DNA of 46,870 nucleotides, from positions 1 to 46,870 of the forward strand of contig CALUSB010000015.1 in the NCBI GenBank assembly GCA_944323335.1, given 5' to 3'. This DNA comes from Candidatus Gastranaerophilales bacterium (lineage in GTDB: Bacteria > Cyanobacteriota > Vampirovibrionia > Gastranaerophilales > Gastranaerophilaceae). Of the stretch, positions 1 through 9,067 are shown one piece after another (positions within the stretch are counted from its first letter, which is position 1; every line of letters starts with the position of its first letter). The position numbers and the translations under genes are program-made. A model generated the notes under the pieces. The model had not been told where the DNA came from, did not search any database, and was given only the letters and a program-made list of their open reading frames with translations.

Positions 1-190
1 CGGTAAACGCCCGGTAGCTGTGTTCCAAGCGGATAAGTGCTGAAAGCATATAAGTACGAAGCCCACCGTAAGATGAGTTCTCTTTTGACACAAGTCAGTA
101 AGTCCCCTTGCAGATCACGAGGTTGATAGGACGCAGGTAGAAGAATGGCAACATTTGCAGCCGAGCGTTACTAATAGGACGAGGGCTTTT
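1..190 (+). rRNA. 23S ribosomal RNA, 3' end (partial)
   Basis: The window opens inside the last roughly 190 nt of 23S rRNA. The segment around 160-185, which reads gttactaataggacgaggg, is the typical 3' end of domain VI, and the 5S rRNA follows in the same direction. The exact mature 3' end is not visible. I place it near 190, just before a hairpin (ttttcct at 187-193 pairing with aggaaaa at 210-216, with an inner aacc/ggtt stem) that is probably a processing stem. The rest of the gene lies outside the window. Confidence 0.93.
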
Positions 191-283
191 CCTGATAACC
201 GTTTGGTTAAGGAAAATACATCGGTTTTATATTATCTGTGCAACTTTCAGCGTGCAGGCTGAAAAAGCTGCATGACATCAGGT

Positions 284-402
284 TTTCTGGTGGCCAAGCG
301 GTAGGACTCCACCCGTTCCCATCCCGAACACGGTCGTAAAGACTACTCGCGCTGACAATACTCGGAGGGTAGCCTCCCGGGAAGATAAGTTGCTGCCAGA
401 TC
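284..402 (+). rRNA. rrf: 5S ribosomal RNA
   Basis: This is an approximately 119-nt 5S rRNA about 95 nt downstream of the 23S 3' end. The terminal stem pairs tctggtggc near 286 with gctgccaga near 392. The loop sequence cccatcccgaacacgg (about 320-335) is the highly conserved 5S core. There is no tRNA in the 23S-5S spacer. Both ends are accurate to a few bases only. Confidence 0.93.
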
Positions 403-410
403 TTATATTT

Positions 411-444
411 AAAAAAGAACTCTCAGATTTGAGAGTTCTTTTTT
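411..444 (+). terminator. Rho-independent terminator after the rRNA operon
   Basis: This is a perfect 15-bp stem (411-425 pairs with 430-444) with a 4-nt loop, ending in a T run. The left arm starts with an A run, so the hairpin can also terminate the converging TPR gene that ends at 504. It is likely bidirectional. Confidence 0.9.
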
Positions 445-503
445 GTTTATTATTTTAATAACTAAAAAATGTCGGTACTCTATATAGGTGGAGCTTGGTA
501 CAG

Positions 504-1682
504 TTATTTTTTCTTTGAAAAGAAGCTTATAATCTTCTCAAGAAGCCCTTCATCCTCGTAAGTTGCTTCTTTTTGCGAGCTTTTTTCAATTACTTTGCCG
601 TAGTATTGTGCAAGTTTTAAATCGCCTTGTTCGTAGTAAAAATCGCCTAAAATCTGCCCTGCACGTTTGTCGTTATCTATTTCATAAACTTTTTTCCAAT
701 ATTCCATTGAGGCAAATTTTTCGCCGTTATTTGCATAAAGATTAGCAAGCTCAATTAGGGTATTTTTATCATTCGGGTTTGCATTATGAGCGTGAGTAAA
801 TTCAACTATAGCTTCATCAAAGCGTTTTCTTACCTTGTAGCAGTATCCCCAGTTGTATGCGGATTTAAATTCATCCTCCATACCCTCATAAATTAAAGCT
901 TTCATTTGGAAAGAAAGAGCGTTTGGCAGGCTGATATCGGTGTATTTTTCAACAAAATCCAGCGCCTGTTCAAACTCTTGCTTGTTGTAGTGGTACTGTG
1001 CCTCAAGCAGATAATATGTTGCAAGCTGCTCTTTGTTTTGTTCTTTGTAGAGGTTTTTATCTTCTTTAATTTTATCTAAAATCTCTTTTGCTCTGTCATT
1101 TTGTTCATCTTGCAGAAGAATTTTAGTCTTTAAAAAATTATCCTCAACAACTTCAAGCGCGTTTTTGTAATCATTCATTTTAAAATACAGGTTAGCAAGA
1201 ATATTTTTAAATTCACTGTCATTGCTAAACTGTGCAAGAGCTTTTTTTGCTATGCCAATGGCGCTCTCGGGACTGTCTTCTTTTGAATACAGGTCAATGA
1301 GTTCAATGTATGCATCTTTTTGAGTGGCGTCAATGTCAATGATTTTTAAAAATTCATCCACTGCGCGCAGGTTTTTGCCCGTAACTTTATATAAACGGCC
1401 AAGTTTTCTTAGTGCGTCTATTGATTGAGACTCAAGGTTAAGCGCTTTTTTAACATCGTTTATGGCATGTTCGTATTTATTTTGAACAATGTTTACATTT
1501 GCGCGTGTTAAATAGTACATAAATTTGTCACGCTCAAGATATAAATCCATTAGCTGAGAAAGAGCAGTTTCATCGCCAGGGGCAAGTTCTACGATTTTTG
1601 TATAGATTTCAATAGCCTTTTCTTCGTTGCCTTTTATGAGTTCATCGTTTGCTGCTTGGTGCAGGTTGTATACATCATTCAT
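504..1682 (-). CDS. Tetratricopeptide repeat protein
   Basis: This 392-aa protein is made almost wholly of TPR-type helical hairpins. Recognisable units lie near residues 7-40, 75-105, 108-140, 143-175, 255-275, 280-312 and 318-350, with the usual A, G, Y and P spacing. There is no signal peptide and no membrane segment. The C-terminus is short and basic (ISFFSKKK). TPR proteins act as protein-binding scaffolds, and the partner here is unknown. The start at 1682 has an AGGGGAG ribosome site that overlaps the stop of the upstream phosphoesterase gene, leaving only 4 nt between them, so the two are translated from one operon. Confidence 0.85.
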   Translation of the reverse strand: MNDVYNLHQAANDELIKGNEEKAIEIYTKIVELAPGDETALSQLMDLYLERDKFMYYLTRANVNIVQNKYEHAINDVKKALNLESQSIDALRKLGRLYKVTGKNLRAVDEFLKIIDIDATQKDAYIELIDLYSKEDSPESAIGIAKKALAQFSNDSEFKNILANLYFKMNDYKNALEVVEDNFLKTKILLQDEQNDRAKEILDKIKEDKNLYKEQNKEQLATYYLLEAQYHYNKQEFEQALDFVEKYTDISLPNALSFQMKALIYEGMEDEFKSAYNWGYCYKVRKRFDEAIVEFTHAHNANPNDKNTLIELANLYANNGEKFASMEYWKKVYEIDNDKRAGQILGDFYYEQGDLKLAQYYGKVIEKSSQKEATYEDEGLLEKIISFFSKKK

Positions 1683-1686
1683 AAGA

Positions 1687-2412
1687 TTACTCTCCCCTTA
1701 GATACATTCTTGCAAGCTCGTCACTGTGCAGAAAGCCTCTTTCTTTTATAAGATTGCTTGCTTTTGTGTTGTCATATTTTGTACTTTTGTGCTCAATTTG
1801 AAATGTAGCATCGTCGTTGATTTGAAGCAATGCCCAGTATGGCATTTTATCTTCTGTCATTGAGCGTCCTACAGAGCCTACGTTTACTACGGTTTTTCCC
1901 GAATTTAGAGAATAACCGCAGGGAATGTGAGTGTGTCCGCACAAAATAAGTTCTGCTTCAGAATCTGCAACAATCTGCTCTACATTTTCCAAGTCTAAAT
2001 TAGGATAAATATTCTCATCCTGCGCTCTTGGCGAACCGTGCACAAGCTGGATTTTAAGATTGTTTGCTTCAATATATTTTTTCTCGGGCAGATTTTTTAC
2101 AAAGTCTATATATTTTTTATCAACTATTTTTAAATCTTCTTTTAGAGCATAGCCCATGCAGGGAAATTTGTTTTTTGCTTTTTCAAAAAGTTCTTCACTG
2201 TAGTGCGCAACCATTTTATCAGTGTTGCCTTGGATTATTTCAAGGTTTTTAATGTTTAAAATCTTTTGCGCCGTGCCGTTTGGGTCATAGCCTGCCATTA
2301 AAATATCGCCAAGGCAAAAAACTCTATCAACACCGATTTTATCAATTTGCTCCAACACCGCATCAAGTGCCAGAGTGTTTGCGTGAATGTCTGAGATAAC
2401 CGCTATTTTCAT
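1687..2412 (-). CDS. Calcineurin-like metallophosphoesterase (YfcE/MJ0936 type)
   Basis: This is a 241-aa phosphodiesterase of the small YfcE/MJ0936-like group. The metal-binding motifs occur in order: DIH (D8, H10), LGD (D36), GNTD (N63), VHGSP and CGHTH, followed by the NVGSVG segment typical of this group. Such enzymes use two metal ions to hydrolyse phosphodiesters, and the natural substrate is often unknown. It is the first gene of a two-gene operon with the TPR protein, divergent from ispG with only 34 nt between the two starts. Confidence 0.88.
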   Translation of the reverse strand: MKIAVISDIHANTLALDAVLEQIDKIGVDRVFCLGDILMAGYDPNGTAQKILNIKNLEIIQGNTDKMVAHYSEELFEKAKNKFPCMGYALKEDLKIVDKKYIDFVKNLPEKKYIEANNLKIQLVHGSPRAQDENIYPNLDLENVEQIVADSEAELILCGHTHIPCGYSLNSGKTVVNVGSVGRSMTEDKMPYWALLQINDDATFQIEHKSTKYDNTKASNLIKERGFLHSDELARMYLRGE

Positions 2413-2446
2413 GCTATGATTTTAACATAAAAAAGGAATTAATGTT

Positions 2447-3511
2447 ATGGAAAAGATTCAAATTAAAATCGGCGATGTAAAAATAGGCGCAGGTGCTCCT
2501 GTTAGCGTGCAGTCTATGACAAATACCAAAACTGACGATGTTGAGGGCACTTTAAGACAGATTAACGAATTAAAAGAGGCAGGGTGCGAGATTGTGCGCC
2601 TTGCGGTTTTAAATAAAGATTGTGCTCAAAAAATTAAAGACATAAAAAGCAAATCACCTCTGCCTATTGTGGCTGATATCCACTTTGACTACCGTCTTGC
2701 GCTTGAGTGTATGAACTCAGGTGTTGATGCTCTAAGGCTTAACCCCGGTAATATAGGCGGTATGGAGCATGTAAGAAGAGTTGTTGATGTGGCAAAAAAA
2801 ACACAAACGCCGATAAGAATAGGTGTAAATGCAGGCTCGCTTGAGCGTGAGCTGCAAGCTGATAAAACACTGAAGCTTGAAGAAAAAATGGTTAAAAGTG
2901 CCATGTCGCATATTAAAATGCTTGAGGATTGTGATTTTAATCTTATTAAAGTATCGCTAAAATCAAGCGATGTGATGACAACGATTAAGGCTTACAGGTT
3001 AATTAACGAATTAATTCCATACCCTTTGCATGTTGGTGTAACAGAAGCCGGCACTTTAAGAGGAGGACTTATAAAATCTTCAATCGGCATAGGAACGCTT
3101 TTGGCCGAGGGTATAGGTGATACCATAAGAGTGTCACTTACCGAAAATCCTGTTGAGGAGGTTTATGCTGCTTGGGATATTCTAAAGGCGCTTAAAATGC
3201 GCCAAAGAGGGGTAAATTTTGTTTCATGTCCTACTTGCGGGCGCACTAAAATTGACCTTATAGGCTTAGCAAAAAAAGTTGAAGAAAGATTTAAAAACCT
3301 TGATGCACCAATTACAATAGCTACTATGGGGTGTCCTGTTAACGGGCCAAATGAAGCTCGTGACGCTGATTTTGGCATAGCAGGTGCAATTGGTGAAGGG
3401 TATATATTTAAAAAAGGTGAGCTTATAAAAAAAGTCCCGCAGGATGTATTGCTGGATGAATTTGAAAAGGTAATCAAAGAGGGGCTTGGCGAGTTAAACT
3501 TTTTTAAGTAA
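2447..3511 (+). CDS. ispG: 4-hydroxy-3-methylbut-2-en-1-yl diphosphate synthase (IspG/GcpE)
   Basis: IspG converts methylerythritol cyclodiphosphate to HMBPP in the MEP isoprenoid pathway. The 354-aa protein is the short two-domain form, a TIM barrel followed by a [4Fe-4S] domain. Visible motifs are PVSVQSMTNT near residue 18, VADIHFDYRLAL near 75, and RLNPGNIGG near 97. The cluster ligands are likely C261 and C264 (CPTCGRT), C296 (GCPVNGPNEA) and E303. It has an AAGGA ribosome site. Its promoter must lie in the 34-nt divergent gap or inside the phosphoesterase gene. Confidence 0.97.
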   Translation: MEKIQIKIGDVKIGAGAPVSVQSMTNTKTDDVEGTLRQINELKEAGCEIVRLAVLNKDCAQKIKDIKSKSPLPIVADIHFDYRLALECMNSGVDALRLNPGNIGGMEHVRRVVDVAKKTQTPIRIGVNAGSLERELQADKTLKLEEKMVKSAMSHIKMLEDCDFNLIKVSLKSSDVMTTIKAYRLINELIPYPLHVGVTEAGTLRGGLIKSSIGIGTLLAEGIGDTIRVSLTENPVEEVYAAWDILKALKMRQRGVNFVSCPTCGRTKIDLIGLAKKVEERFKNLDAPITIATMGCPVNGPNEARDADFGIAGAIGEGYIFKKGELIKKVPQDVLLDEFEKVIKEGLGELNFFK

Positions 3512-3527
3512 AAATTACATTAAATAG

Positions 3528-3556
3528 TTGGTCAAAAAGCCAATATAATATATAAT
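3528..3556 (+). promoter_or_regulatory. Probable sigma-70 promoter of the small secreted protein gene
   Basis: A consensus TATAAT (3551-3556) lies 17 bp downstream of ttggtc (3528-3533), a weak -35. Transcription would start near 3563, just before the ribosome site of the gene at 3583. The region is AT-rich, so chance matches are possible. Confidence 0.45.
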
Positions 3557-3582
3557 AATGATAGTGTAGTATGAGGTATATT

Positions 3583-3972
3583 ATGAAAAAAGTTATATTA
3601 GTATTAGCGGTTGTACTATTTACACAAGGAGCTTATGCTTATTTAGAAGCGGGTAACACTGCAGATATCGACAGATTGGAAAAAGCAGGATACTCTCAAG
3701 CAGCTTTAAAAATTATAGACAGAACAGTAAGTCAGTCTCAAGGACAAGGTAATTTGGATAATGAGCACTATGTAAGATATTACAGTGACTATAAACCAAA
3801 AAACGGTCTTGCAGCATTTTATACTAAGGCAAGAATCTATATCGACCCTACAACAGAGGATAATTTCTTTGGTCGACATGAAATAGACTTTAACAACGCT
3901 TGGTTTTCTGACTTGCACGATAGCACAGTCAAGGTTAATACTAACAGAAATTCGGTAATAGAAGACCTATAA
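3583..3972 (+). CDS. Small secreted protein of unknown function
   Basis: This 129-aa protein has a clear signal peptide (MKKVILVLAVVLF...GAYA) with likely cleavage after AYA near residue 19. The mature part is polar, with several Asn, Asp and Tyr residues, and has no cysteine or recognised domain. I chose the ATG at 3583 over the one at 3571 because a GAGG ribosome site at 3573-3576 sits 6 nt before 3583 and would be inside the longer frame. The gene converges on the nuoN-like gene and their ends overlap by 6 nt. I recognise no family. Confidence 0.7.
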   Translation: MKKVILVLAVVLFTQGAYAYLEAGNTADIDRLEKAGYSQAALKIIDRTVSQSQGQGNLDNEHYVRYYSDYKPKNGLAAFYTKARIYIDPTTEDNFFGRHEIDFNNAWFSDLHDSTVKVNTNRNSVIEDL

Positions 3973-5370
3973 TCCTAAAGACAAACAAATTGAAATAATT
4001 ATAAGTATAAAGAGGATTGAATAGTTTATATTCGTCCTCTTTTTTAGTGCTATTTTTTGCGGTTCTTTTTTGTAGTGCGGTTTTTTATAGATTATATTTA
4101 CAAATTTGAGCACCGCATAGGCAAGAATTATATAAGATAAAAACATTAAAATGTTTACTGCAATGCTCCACAAACCCGTTTGAAAAAGAGCAAGGGAGAT
4201 TTGATATCTTGCAGCCAAAACGCCTGACGGGATTAGCCCTGCGCTTATAAAGAGCGCTATACTCAAAAATGTTGCATAATATGGGTTTGTGTAATAAATG
4301 CCCTCAAAGTCTGTAAGTTTAGTTGAGTCTTTTTTGTTTATATCAAAAATTGCAAATGCACATAAAAGTGCAAGGGTTGATATTAGAGTATTTGTCAGTA
4401 AAAACACAGTTGCTTTGTTTAGAACAGTTGTACCAATAAAAAATCCAAGAGTTATTGTGCAAAAATTCAGTGAATTTAGAGAAAATATAAAATCGTTATA
4501 TGTTTTTGCTCTTGGTATTTTAAGTGCGATAAAAGGCAAGCTTAGAGCAAGAACAATTATAAAAAATGCCTTACAAAGGGGTGCTATGGGTATCATTGCA
4601 GCAAATATTTTTGTAAAAACACTACAGTAAATTACAAATACTACGGTATTCAAGAATACAAAAGACGGGAAATTATATTTCAAAAACCCTTGTCCGTCCT
4701 TTGTAAAAGCAAAGGCAAACGCACCTTTGAATATGACAGAAGATAAAAACAGTATTGAAAATATGGCTAAAATAACATTGTTTGTCGGGTCTGATACAGT
4801 TAAAATCCCGTATGATATTATCATCAGTGCGCTTGAAGCAAGCGAGAAAATGAGGTGCTTGTACGCACTGTAGAATATTTCTCTGTTTTTAAATGCAAGA
4901 ATTATAAAAAGTGTGCAGGCTGATATTACTTCAAGTGAAAGAACAAAAGGCAAAAACCCTTTTGACGTAAATAAAGTATCCGCACCCAGTGCGGCGCAAA
5001 GGTAAAGAGTATTAAAGTAATGTTGTTTAAAGCGAAGCTTTTTGAGATGCTTTAGTGATATTAAAAATGCCATAAGTATTGCTGTTTGAGTAAGTATACA
5101 AAGACATGTTTCAAGTGCTCCAAAAACAATATTTCCGTTTAAAATACTTATGGTGTGTACTCTATCTGTTGACAGAAATCCTATCAGCATAGGGGTTTGC
5201 AGGATAATTGAAGATAATAGGGTAAAAATTGTGATAATATTTGAGATTTTCTGTGAGTTCTTGTTTAGCAATCCCATAAAAGCAAAATTTGCAATTGCTC
5301 CTAAAAAAAGCACAATAAAAGCAACCAGAGGATAAATTATATTTTGTGTAATTATAAAATTGTCAAACAT
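3967..5370 (-). CDS. Complex I-like membrane subunit N (NuoN/NdhB-like), divergent
   Basis: This is a 467-aa polytopic membrane protein of the antiporter-like ND2/NuoN family. The best match to the family is FVLSLEVIS (142-150) followed by a block near AYKHLIFSLASSALM (169-183). It preserves the conserved TM5 Glu (E147) and the following Lys (K171). K215 in IFKGAF matches the TM7 Lys, but the normally following PFH-W-PD loop is replaced by unrelated sequence and the TM8 Lys appears to be lost. It is the last gene of the J-K-L-M-N operon, 9 nt after the M gene. The family assignment is clear; the function (proton pump, antiporter or other) is not. Confidence 0.8.
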   Translation of the reverse strand: MFDNFIITQNIIYPLVAFIVLFLGAIANFAFMGLLNKNSQKISNIITIFTLLSSIILQTPMLIGFLSTDRVHTISILNGNIVFGALETCLCILTQTAILMAFLISLKHLKKLRFKQHYFNTLYLCAALGADTLFTSKGFLPFVLSLEVISACTLFIILAFKNREIFYSAYKHLIFSLASSALMIISYGILTVSDPTNNVILAIFSILFLSSVIFKGAFAFAFTKDGQGFLKYNFPSFVFLNTVVFVIYCSVFTKIFAAMIPIAPLCKAFFIIVLALSLPFIALKIPRAKTYNDFIFSLNSLNFCTITLGFFIGTTVLNKATVFLLTNTLISTLALLCAFAIFDINKKDSTKLTDFEGIYYTNPYYATFLSIALFISAGLIPSGVLAARYQISLALFQTGLWSIAVNILMFLSYIILAYAVLKFVNIIYKKPHYKKEPQKIALKKRTNINYSILFILIIISICLSLGL

Positions 5371-5379
5371 CTCTACTCC

Positions 5380-6864
5380 TTAAAACGAAAACATTGAAAC
5401 AATCATATCGGCGTATCTGCTTAGAATTTCCCCTAAATAATAAGGAAATACCCCGAGTATAATTATTAACGACCCAACGATTAAAAGCGCTATCCACCTG
5501 TGCCTCAAAAGGTCTGAGGCTTTAGATGCGCTGCATTCTCCTGCGCCAAAAAATATATTCTGGAATGTTTTTATCACATAAATCATTCCTAAGATAAATA
5601 CGGGTATTATAAATAAAGTGCACATCCAGATTGTATTTTGCGTATAAACTTCTGTTGAAAAACCGCCTAAAATGCAAAGAAACCTGCTGACAAAACCGCA
5701 AGTAAGCGGCAGGTTTGCACCGGCAAGAGTGAGTACAAAAGTAAGTGCGGCAAGTTTTGGAGCATAACTTGCAAGCCCTCCCATAAAGGGGAGTTTTGTT
5801 GTTTTAAAGATTTGTACTACAAAGCAATAACACAGGAACAGTCCTAAAAGTATAAGGCTTTGAGAAATTATTTGATATATTGCTCCGCACACCCCGTCAA
5901 TGTTAATTGATGCAAGAGAGGGAATACTTAACAACATTTGAGAAAAGCAAAAATATGCAAAAGATTTTTTTATGTCTTTTGAACCTATTGCAAGGAAAGC
6001 AAAATATATGACATTAACCATTGCAACAATTGCAAGATAAGGGGCAATCAGTCCAAAGACGTAGTTTAGGGCGTACATATTAAACTTAATAAAGATAAAA
6101 AATCCTAAAATAAATTCTGTTAAAAATACAAAGCACAAAGGTGCACAAAGCCCTTCTATCGTACCTTGCAATATCTTGTGAAAAGGAAAAATCGGCAATT
6201 TGGCGAAAACCAAAAGAGCTATGGCAAAAAATGCTAAAAACTGCACAACGGAAGAAAGCTCAGAGCTTACCTGTACAAGATTTTGGATGTTCGGGTAGAT
6301 AGAATTTTTTATAAGCACCGCGCTTATTAGAGTCATAGCCCCCATAGAGGCAAGGGAGCAGGAAAAGTTTAAAATAGCATATCTGTCAGCCGTAATTTTA
6401 CCTTTTGGCAATGCAAAATTTGATATTAAAATGTAGGCGCAGAATATTTCAAAAAATAACGCCAAACAAAACAGATACAGGTTTTGTACACAAAACAACA
6501 AGACTGCCGATGCCTCAAAAAACAGTGCAAATGAATAAAATAATTTTTGTTTATTTATAAGAGTGCTTTTGGCAACTATCATACATATTGTTACAATAAA
6601 TATCACAAGGGTTGATAAAATCATGCCCAGCACATCGAAACCAAATAGTATGTTGTAGTTTTTTAAATTTACAACATATTGAAGCTCGGAGTTTGTATTG
6701 TAGTTAATTAAAAACCCTAAAGCATAGACAAGATAAGCTATGTTGAAATACTTTGCAAATCTTCTTATTACTATGGTGTTGTTTCTAAAAAATCCTACAA
6801 ATATAAGAATTCCCGCCAAAAGAGGTAAAATTGCCAAGATAAATATATTTAAAATTTCTCCCAT
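5380..6864 (-). CDS. Complex I-like membrane subunit M (NuoM/NdhD-like), divergent
   Basis: This is a 494-aa polytopic protein of the antiporter-like NuoM family. LALFFEIFCAYILI (134-147) aligns with the TM5 segment and keeps the conserved Glu (E139). FAKLPIFPFHKIL (220-232) aligns with the TM7 segment and keeps the Lys (K222) and the PxH (H229). The expected following W-L-P-D-A-H loop has changed to LQGTIEG, and the TM8 Lys is not seen. Its start overlaps the L-gene stop by 1 nt, which implies translational coupling. A hydrogenase or Mrp subunit is the alternative reading, but the J-K-L-M-N order favours complex I ancestry. Confidence 0.8.
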   Translation of the reverse strand: MGEILNIFILAILPLLAGILIFVGFFRNNTIVIRRFAKYFNIAYLVYALGFLINYNTNSELQYVVNLKNYNILFGFDVLGMILSTLVIFIVTICMIVAKSTLINKQKLFYSFALFFEASAVLLFCVQNLYLFCLALFFEIFCAYILISNFALPKGKITADRYAILNFSCSLASMGAMTLISAVLIKNSIYPNIQNLVQVSSELSSVVQFLAFFAIALLVFAKLPIFPFHKILQGTIEGLCAPLCFVFLTEFILGFFIFIKFNMYALNYVFGLIAPYLAIVAMVNVIYFAFLAIGSKDIKKSFAYFCFSQMLLSIPSLASINIDGVCGAIYQIISQSLILLGLFLCYCFVVQIFKTTKLPFMGGLASYAPKLAALTFVLTLAGANLPLTCGFVSRFLCILGGFSTEVYTQNTIWMCTLFIIPVFILGMIYVIKTFQNIFFGAGECSASKASDLLRHRWIALLIVGSLIIILGVFPYYLGEILSRYADMIVSMFSF

Positions 6865-8768
6865 TAATTTATTACCCCCGTTTTAAAATACAAAATTACA
6901 AATATTAATGCTATCAAAAACATCCATAGCACAAGTGTAAAAAATTCTGAGTTTATATTATTTGTCTCAAGTTTTTCTTTTACAAATGAAATTATTTTTA
7001 TTTTTAATTTAACAAGAGTGTATAAAATTCCTATTAAATATTTTTCAAAAAATAAAAGTATTTTTGCAACAAAAAGAGGTAATTTTTCAAAAAGAAAATC
7101 TATAAAATAATCGCACCAAAAGTGCTCTGTGGCAATTCTTCTTAAAAAACGAACGCGAAGCGAATTGATTCTTTTTGTAAAATATATGTTATAAGCCAGA
7201 TAATAGCCAAATATACTTGCAATAAAGGCAAAAACATTCACAAAAAAGTCCGGTGTTGATACTTTATTCAGGCTTGAAAAAGATAAAAACGCCCCTGAAT
7301 ACTTAGCAAAAATAAGCCCAAAAAATACCACGGGAATACATAAAAGCAAAATTGCAAATTTCATCAATTTGCTTGTTTTTTGAACTTCATAGCTTCCCCT
7401 GTAGCCACCCTCAAAAACTCTAAAGTAAACCCTAAAGAGGTAAAATGTGCTCATAAGCAGGATTATAAGAAATAATGAAGCGTATATGGAGGATTTTTCA
7501 ACTGCAAGATTGTTTATAAGTTCTGTTTTCGGATAAAAACCGCTAAAGAGCAGTCCGCTTAAAGACAGTGCACCTAAAATGTAGCTGACTGCCAAAAAGG
7601 GAGATTTTTCTCTTAAGCCGCCAAGAAATCTTATGTTTTCTTGTGAGCCGCTACAGTAGCTCACACAATCAAGACTATAGCAAATAAGTGTTGTTGCAAG
7701 CCCTGAACATATCAGGTAAAAAACACTTGTTTCATACATTTTAAAGCCAAGCGTGCACATTACAATACCAACTTGAGAAATTGTCATCCAAGAGCAAAAT
7801 TGCTTTAGACTGTTTTCTCTGAGAGCTATGGCACAAGCAAGTATTGCCGTTATTATTCCAATTATTTTAACTATTTCAAAAGTTCCCTCGGCAAGGTTTA
7901 AAAGAGGGTAGAGCCTGTAGAGCAAAAATACTCCCTGAGCAAGCACAACAGGACTTAAAATGACTGAAAACGCGGGGTTTGGAGCGTCTGCACACAGAGT
8001 TATTTTGGACATAAAAGGAAACTGTGAGCTTTTAATAATTGCACCTATTACAAACAGAACACAAATAAAAGCAAACATAAAAGGGTTAAGGCTTGCAAAA
8101 GAATACAACCCCAGCGAGTTTATATTGTTAAAACCAAGAGTTGGCATATTTGCCGTATCGGGCACAAGAGTTGAGAAAAACAAAAAAGCAACAGATGCGC
8201 TTATTAGTATAAAATCTCCCGTTAAATCAGCCATAAACAGTTTTTTTGAACTGTTTTGAGCGTGCGGTTTTTGAAAATAAAAATTTGCAAAAAGATAACA
8301 GGCAAGACTTGTTGCCATCATAAACACAACACTTTGTATAAGATTTGAGCTTAAAAAGAAACAAAACGAGAAAAACTGCAGCAGATTTAAATATATGTAA
8401 AACCTTGCAAACCCCTGCCTGTTTTGACGAAGATATTTGTATGAAAAAATATTTGCAACAAGGAAAAATCCGCCGACAAGAAGTGCAAAAAGAGAAGTCA
8501 GATTATCCGCATATATTCCAAAATACAGGGGAATATTTTGTATTACACAAATAGGGTAATTGCTCTCAAGAGTGTAACCTTGATATGTTATTACATATTC
8601 AAAAAGCAGCACCGATGAAGATAGCGAACAAAGCGAAAGAAAAGTACTCGCTGCAAAATTTATGTAATCAGGTATGTTTTTGAAAATAAGTTTAAAAATT
8701 AATAACAAAACCGCACATATAAGCGGAGTGCATACCATAAGATAAACAAGGCTTACAATGTCTATCAT
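6864..8768 (-). CDS. Complex I-like membrane subunit L (NuoL/NdhF-like), channel residues degenerate
   Basis: This is a 634-aa polytopic protein, close to the roughly 610 aa usual for NuoL. Family blocks are IGAIIKSSQFPF (241-252), FLGGLREKSPF (381-391) and FSGFYPKTELI (408-418). The C-terminal approximately 100 residues end in an amphipathic stretch and a last TM, as in the NuoL lateral helix. By eye alignment, K246 and K414 match E. coli K229 and K399. The usual E144, H254, H334, H338 and K342 positions hold M151, L271, Y351, S355 and T359. It overlaps the K gene by 4 nt. See findings. Confidence 0.83.
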   Translation of the reverse strand: MIDIVSLVYLMVCTPLICAVLLLIFKLIFKNIPDYINFAASTFLSLCSLSSSVLLFEYVITYQGYTLESNYPICVIQNIPLYFGIYADNLTSLFALLVGGFFLVANIFSYKYLRQNRQGFARFYIYLNLLQFFSFCFFLSSNLIQSVVFMMATSLACYLFANFYFQKPHAQNSSKKLFMADLTGDFILISASVAFLFFSTLVPDTANMPTLGFNNINSLGLYSFASLNPFMFAFICVLFVIGAIIKSSQFPFMSKITLCADAPNPAFSVILSPVVLAQGVFLLYRLYPLLNLAEGTFEIVKIIGIITAILACAIALRENSLKQFCSWMTISQVGIVMCTLGFKMYETSVFYLICSGLATTLICYSLDCVSYCSGSQENIRFLGGLREKSPFLAVSYILGALSLSGLLFSGFYPKTELINNLAVEKSSIYASLFLIILLMSTFYLFRVYFRVFEGGYRGSYEVQKTSKLMKFAILLLCIPVVFFGLIFAKYSGAFLSFSSLNKVSTPDFFVNVFAFIASIFGYYLAYNIYFTKRINSLRVRFLRRIATEHFWCDYFIDFLFEKLPLFVAKILLFFEKYLIGILYTLVKLKIKIISFVKEKLETNNINSEFFTLVLWMFLIALIFVILYFKTGVIN

Positions 8769-9067
8769 CTTTCCCCTTTCGCTGCCTGCTCAATTTTATC
8801 CATATCAAGAGTGTTGAATTTCTTATAAATTTTAATAATTATAAATGTCCCGATAAAGTAAACAATCGGAGCAAATACACACAAAACAAGCGCCATAGCC
8901 TCGTTTATCCTGCTTTGATTTACGCTTAGCGCTAAAATTGATGAATTATACATTAAAATTACGCCCAAAAATATCTTTAAGATATTTTTGCTTATGGCGC
9001 ATATAAATATCCCCATACAAAAAAGTATTATTGCTGCAATTAAAACCTTTAGGCAAAGTGCGCTCAT
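8765..9067 (-). CDS. Complex I-like membrane subunit K (NuoK/NdhE-like)
   Basis: This 100-aa protein has three membrane segments (about 5-25, 28-50 and 57-81), the normal NuoK size and topology. ISKNILKIFLGVILMYNSS (25-43) aligns with the N-L-L-x-x-L-I-G-L-E-L-M-x-N-A block, but the essential Glu is Ile (I37). TM3 also has no acidic residue where NuoK has its second Glu (about V69). The loss of both glutamates, and the C-terminal LDMDKI, recall the MrpC subunit of multisubunit antiporters. Gene order and neighbours favour NuoK ancestry. It overlaps the J gene by 4 nt and the L gene by 4 nt. Confidence 0.78.
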   Translation of the reverse strand: MSALCLKVLIAAIILFCMGIFICAISKNILKIFLGVILMYNSSILALSVNQSRINEAMALVLCVFAPIVYFIGTFIIIKIYKKFNTLDMDKIEQAAKGER

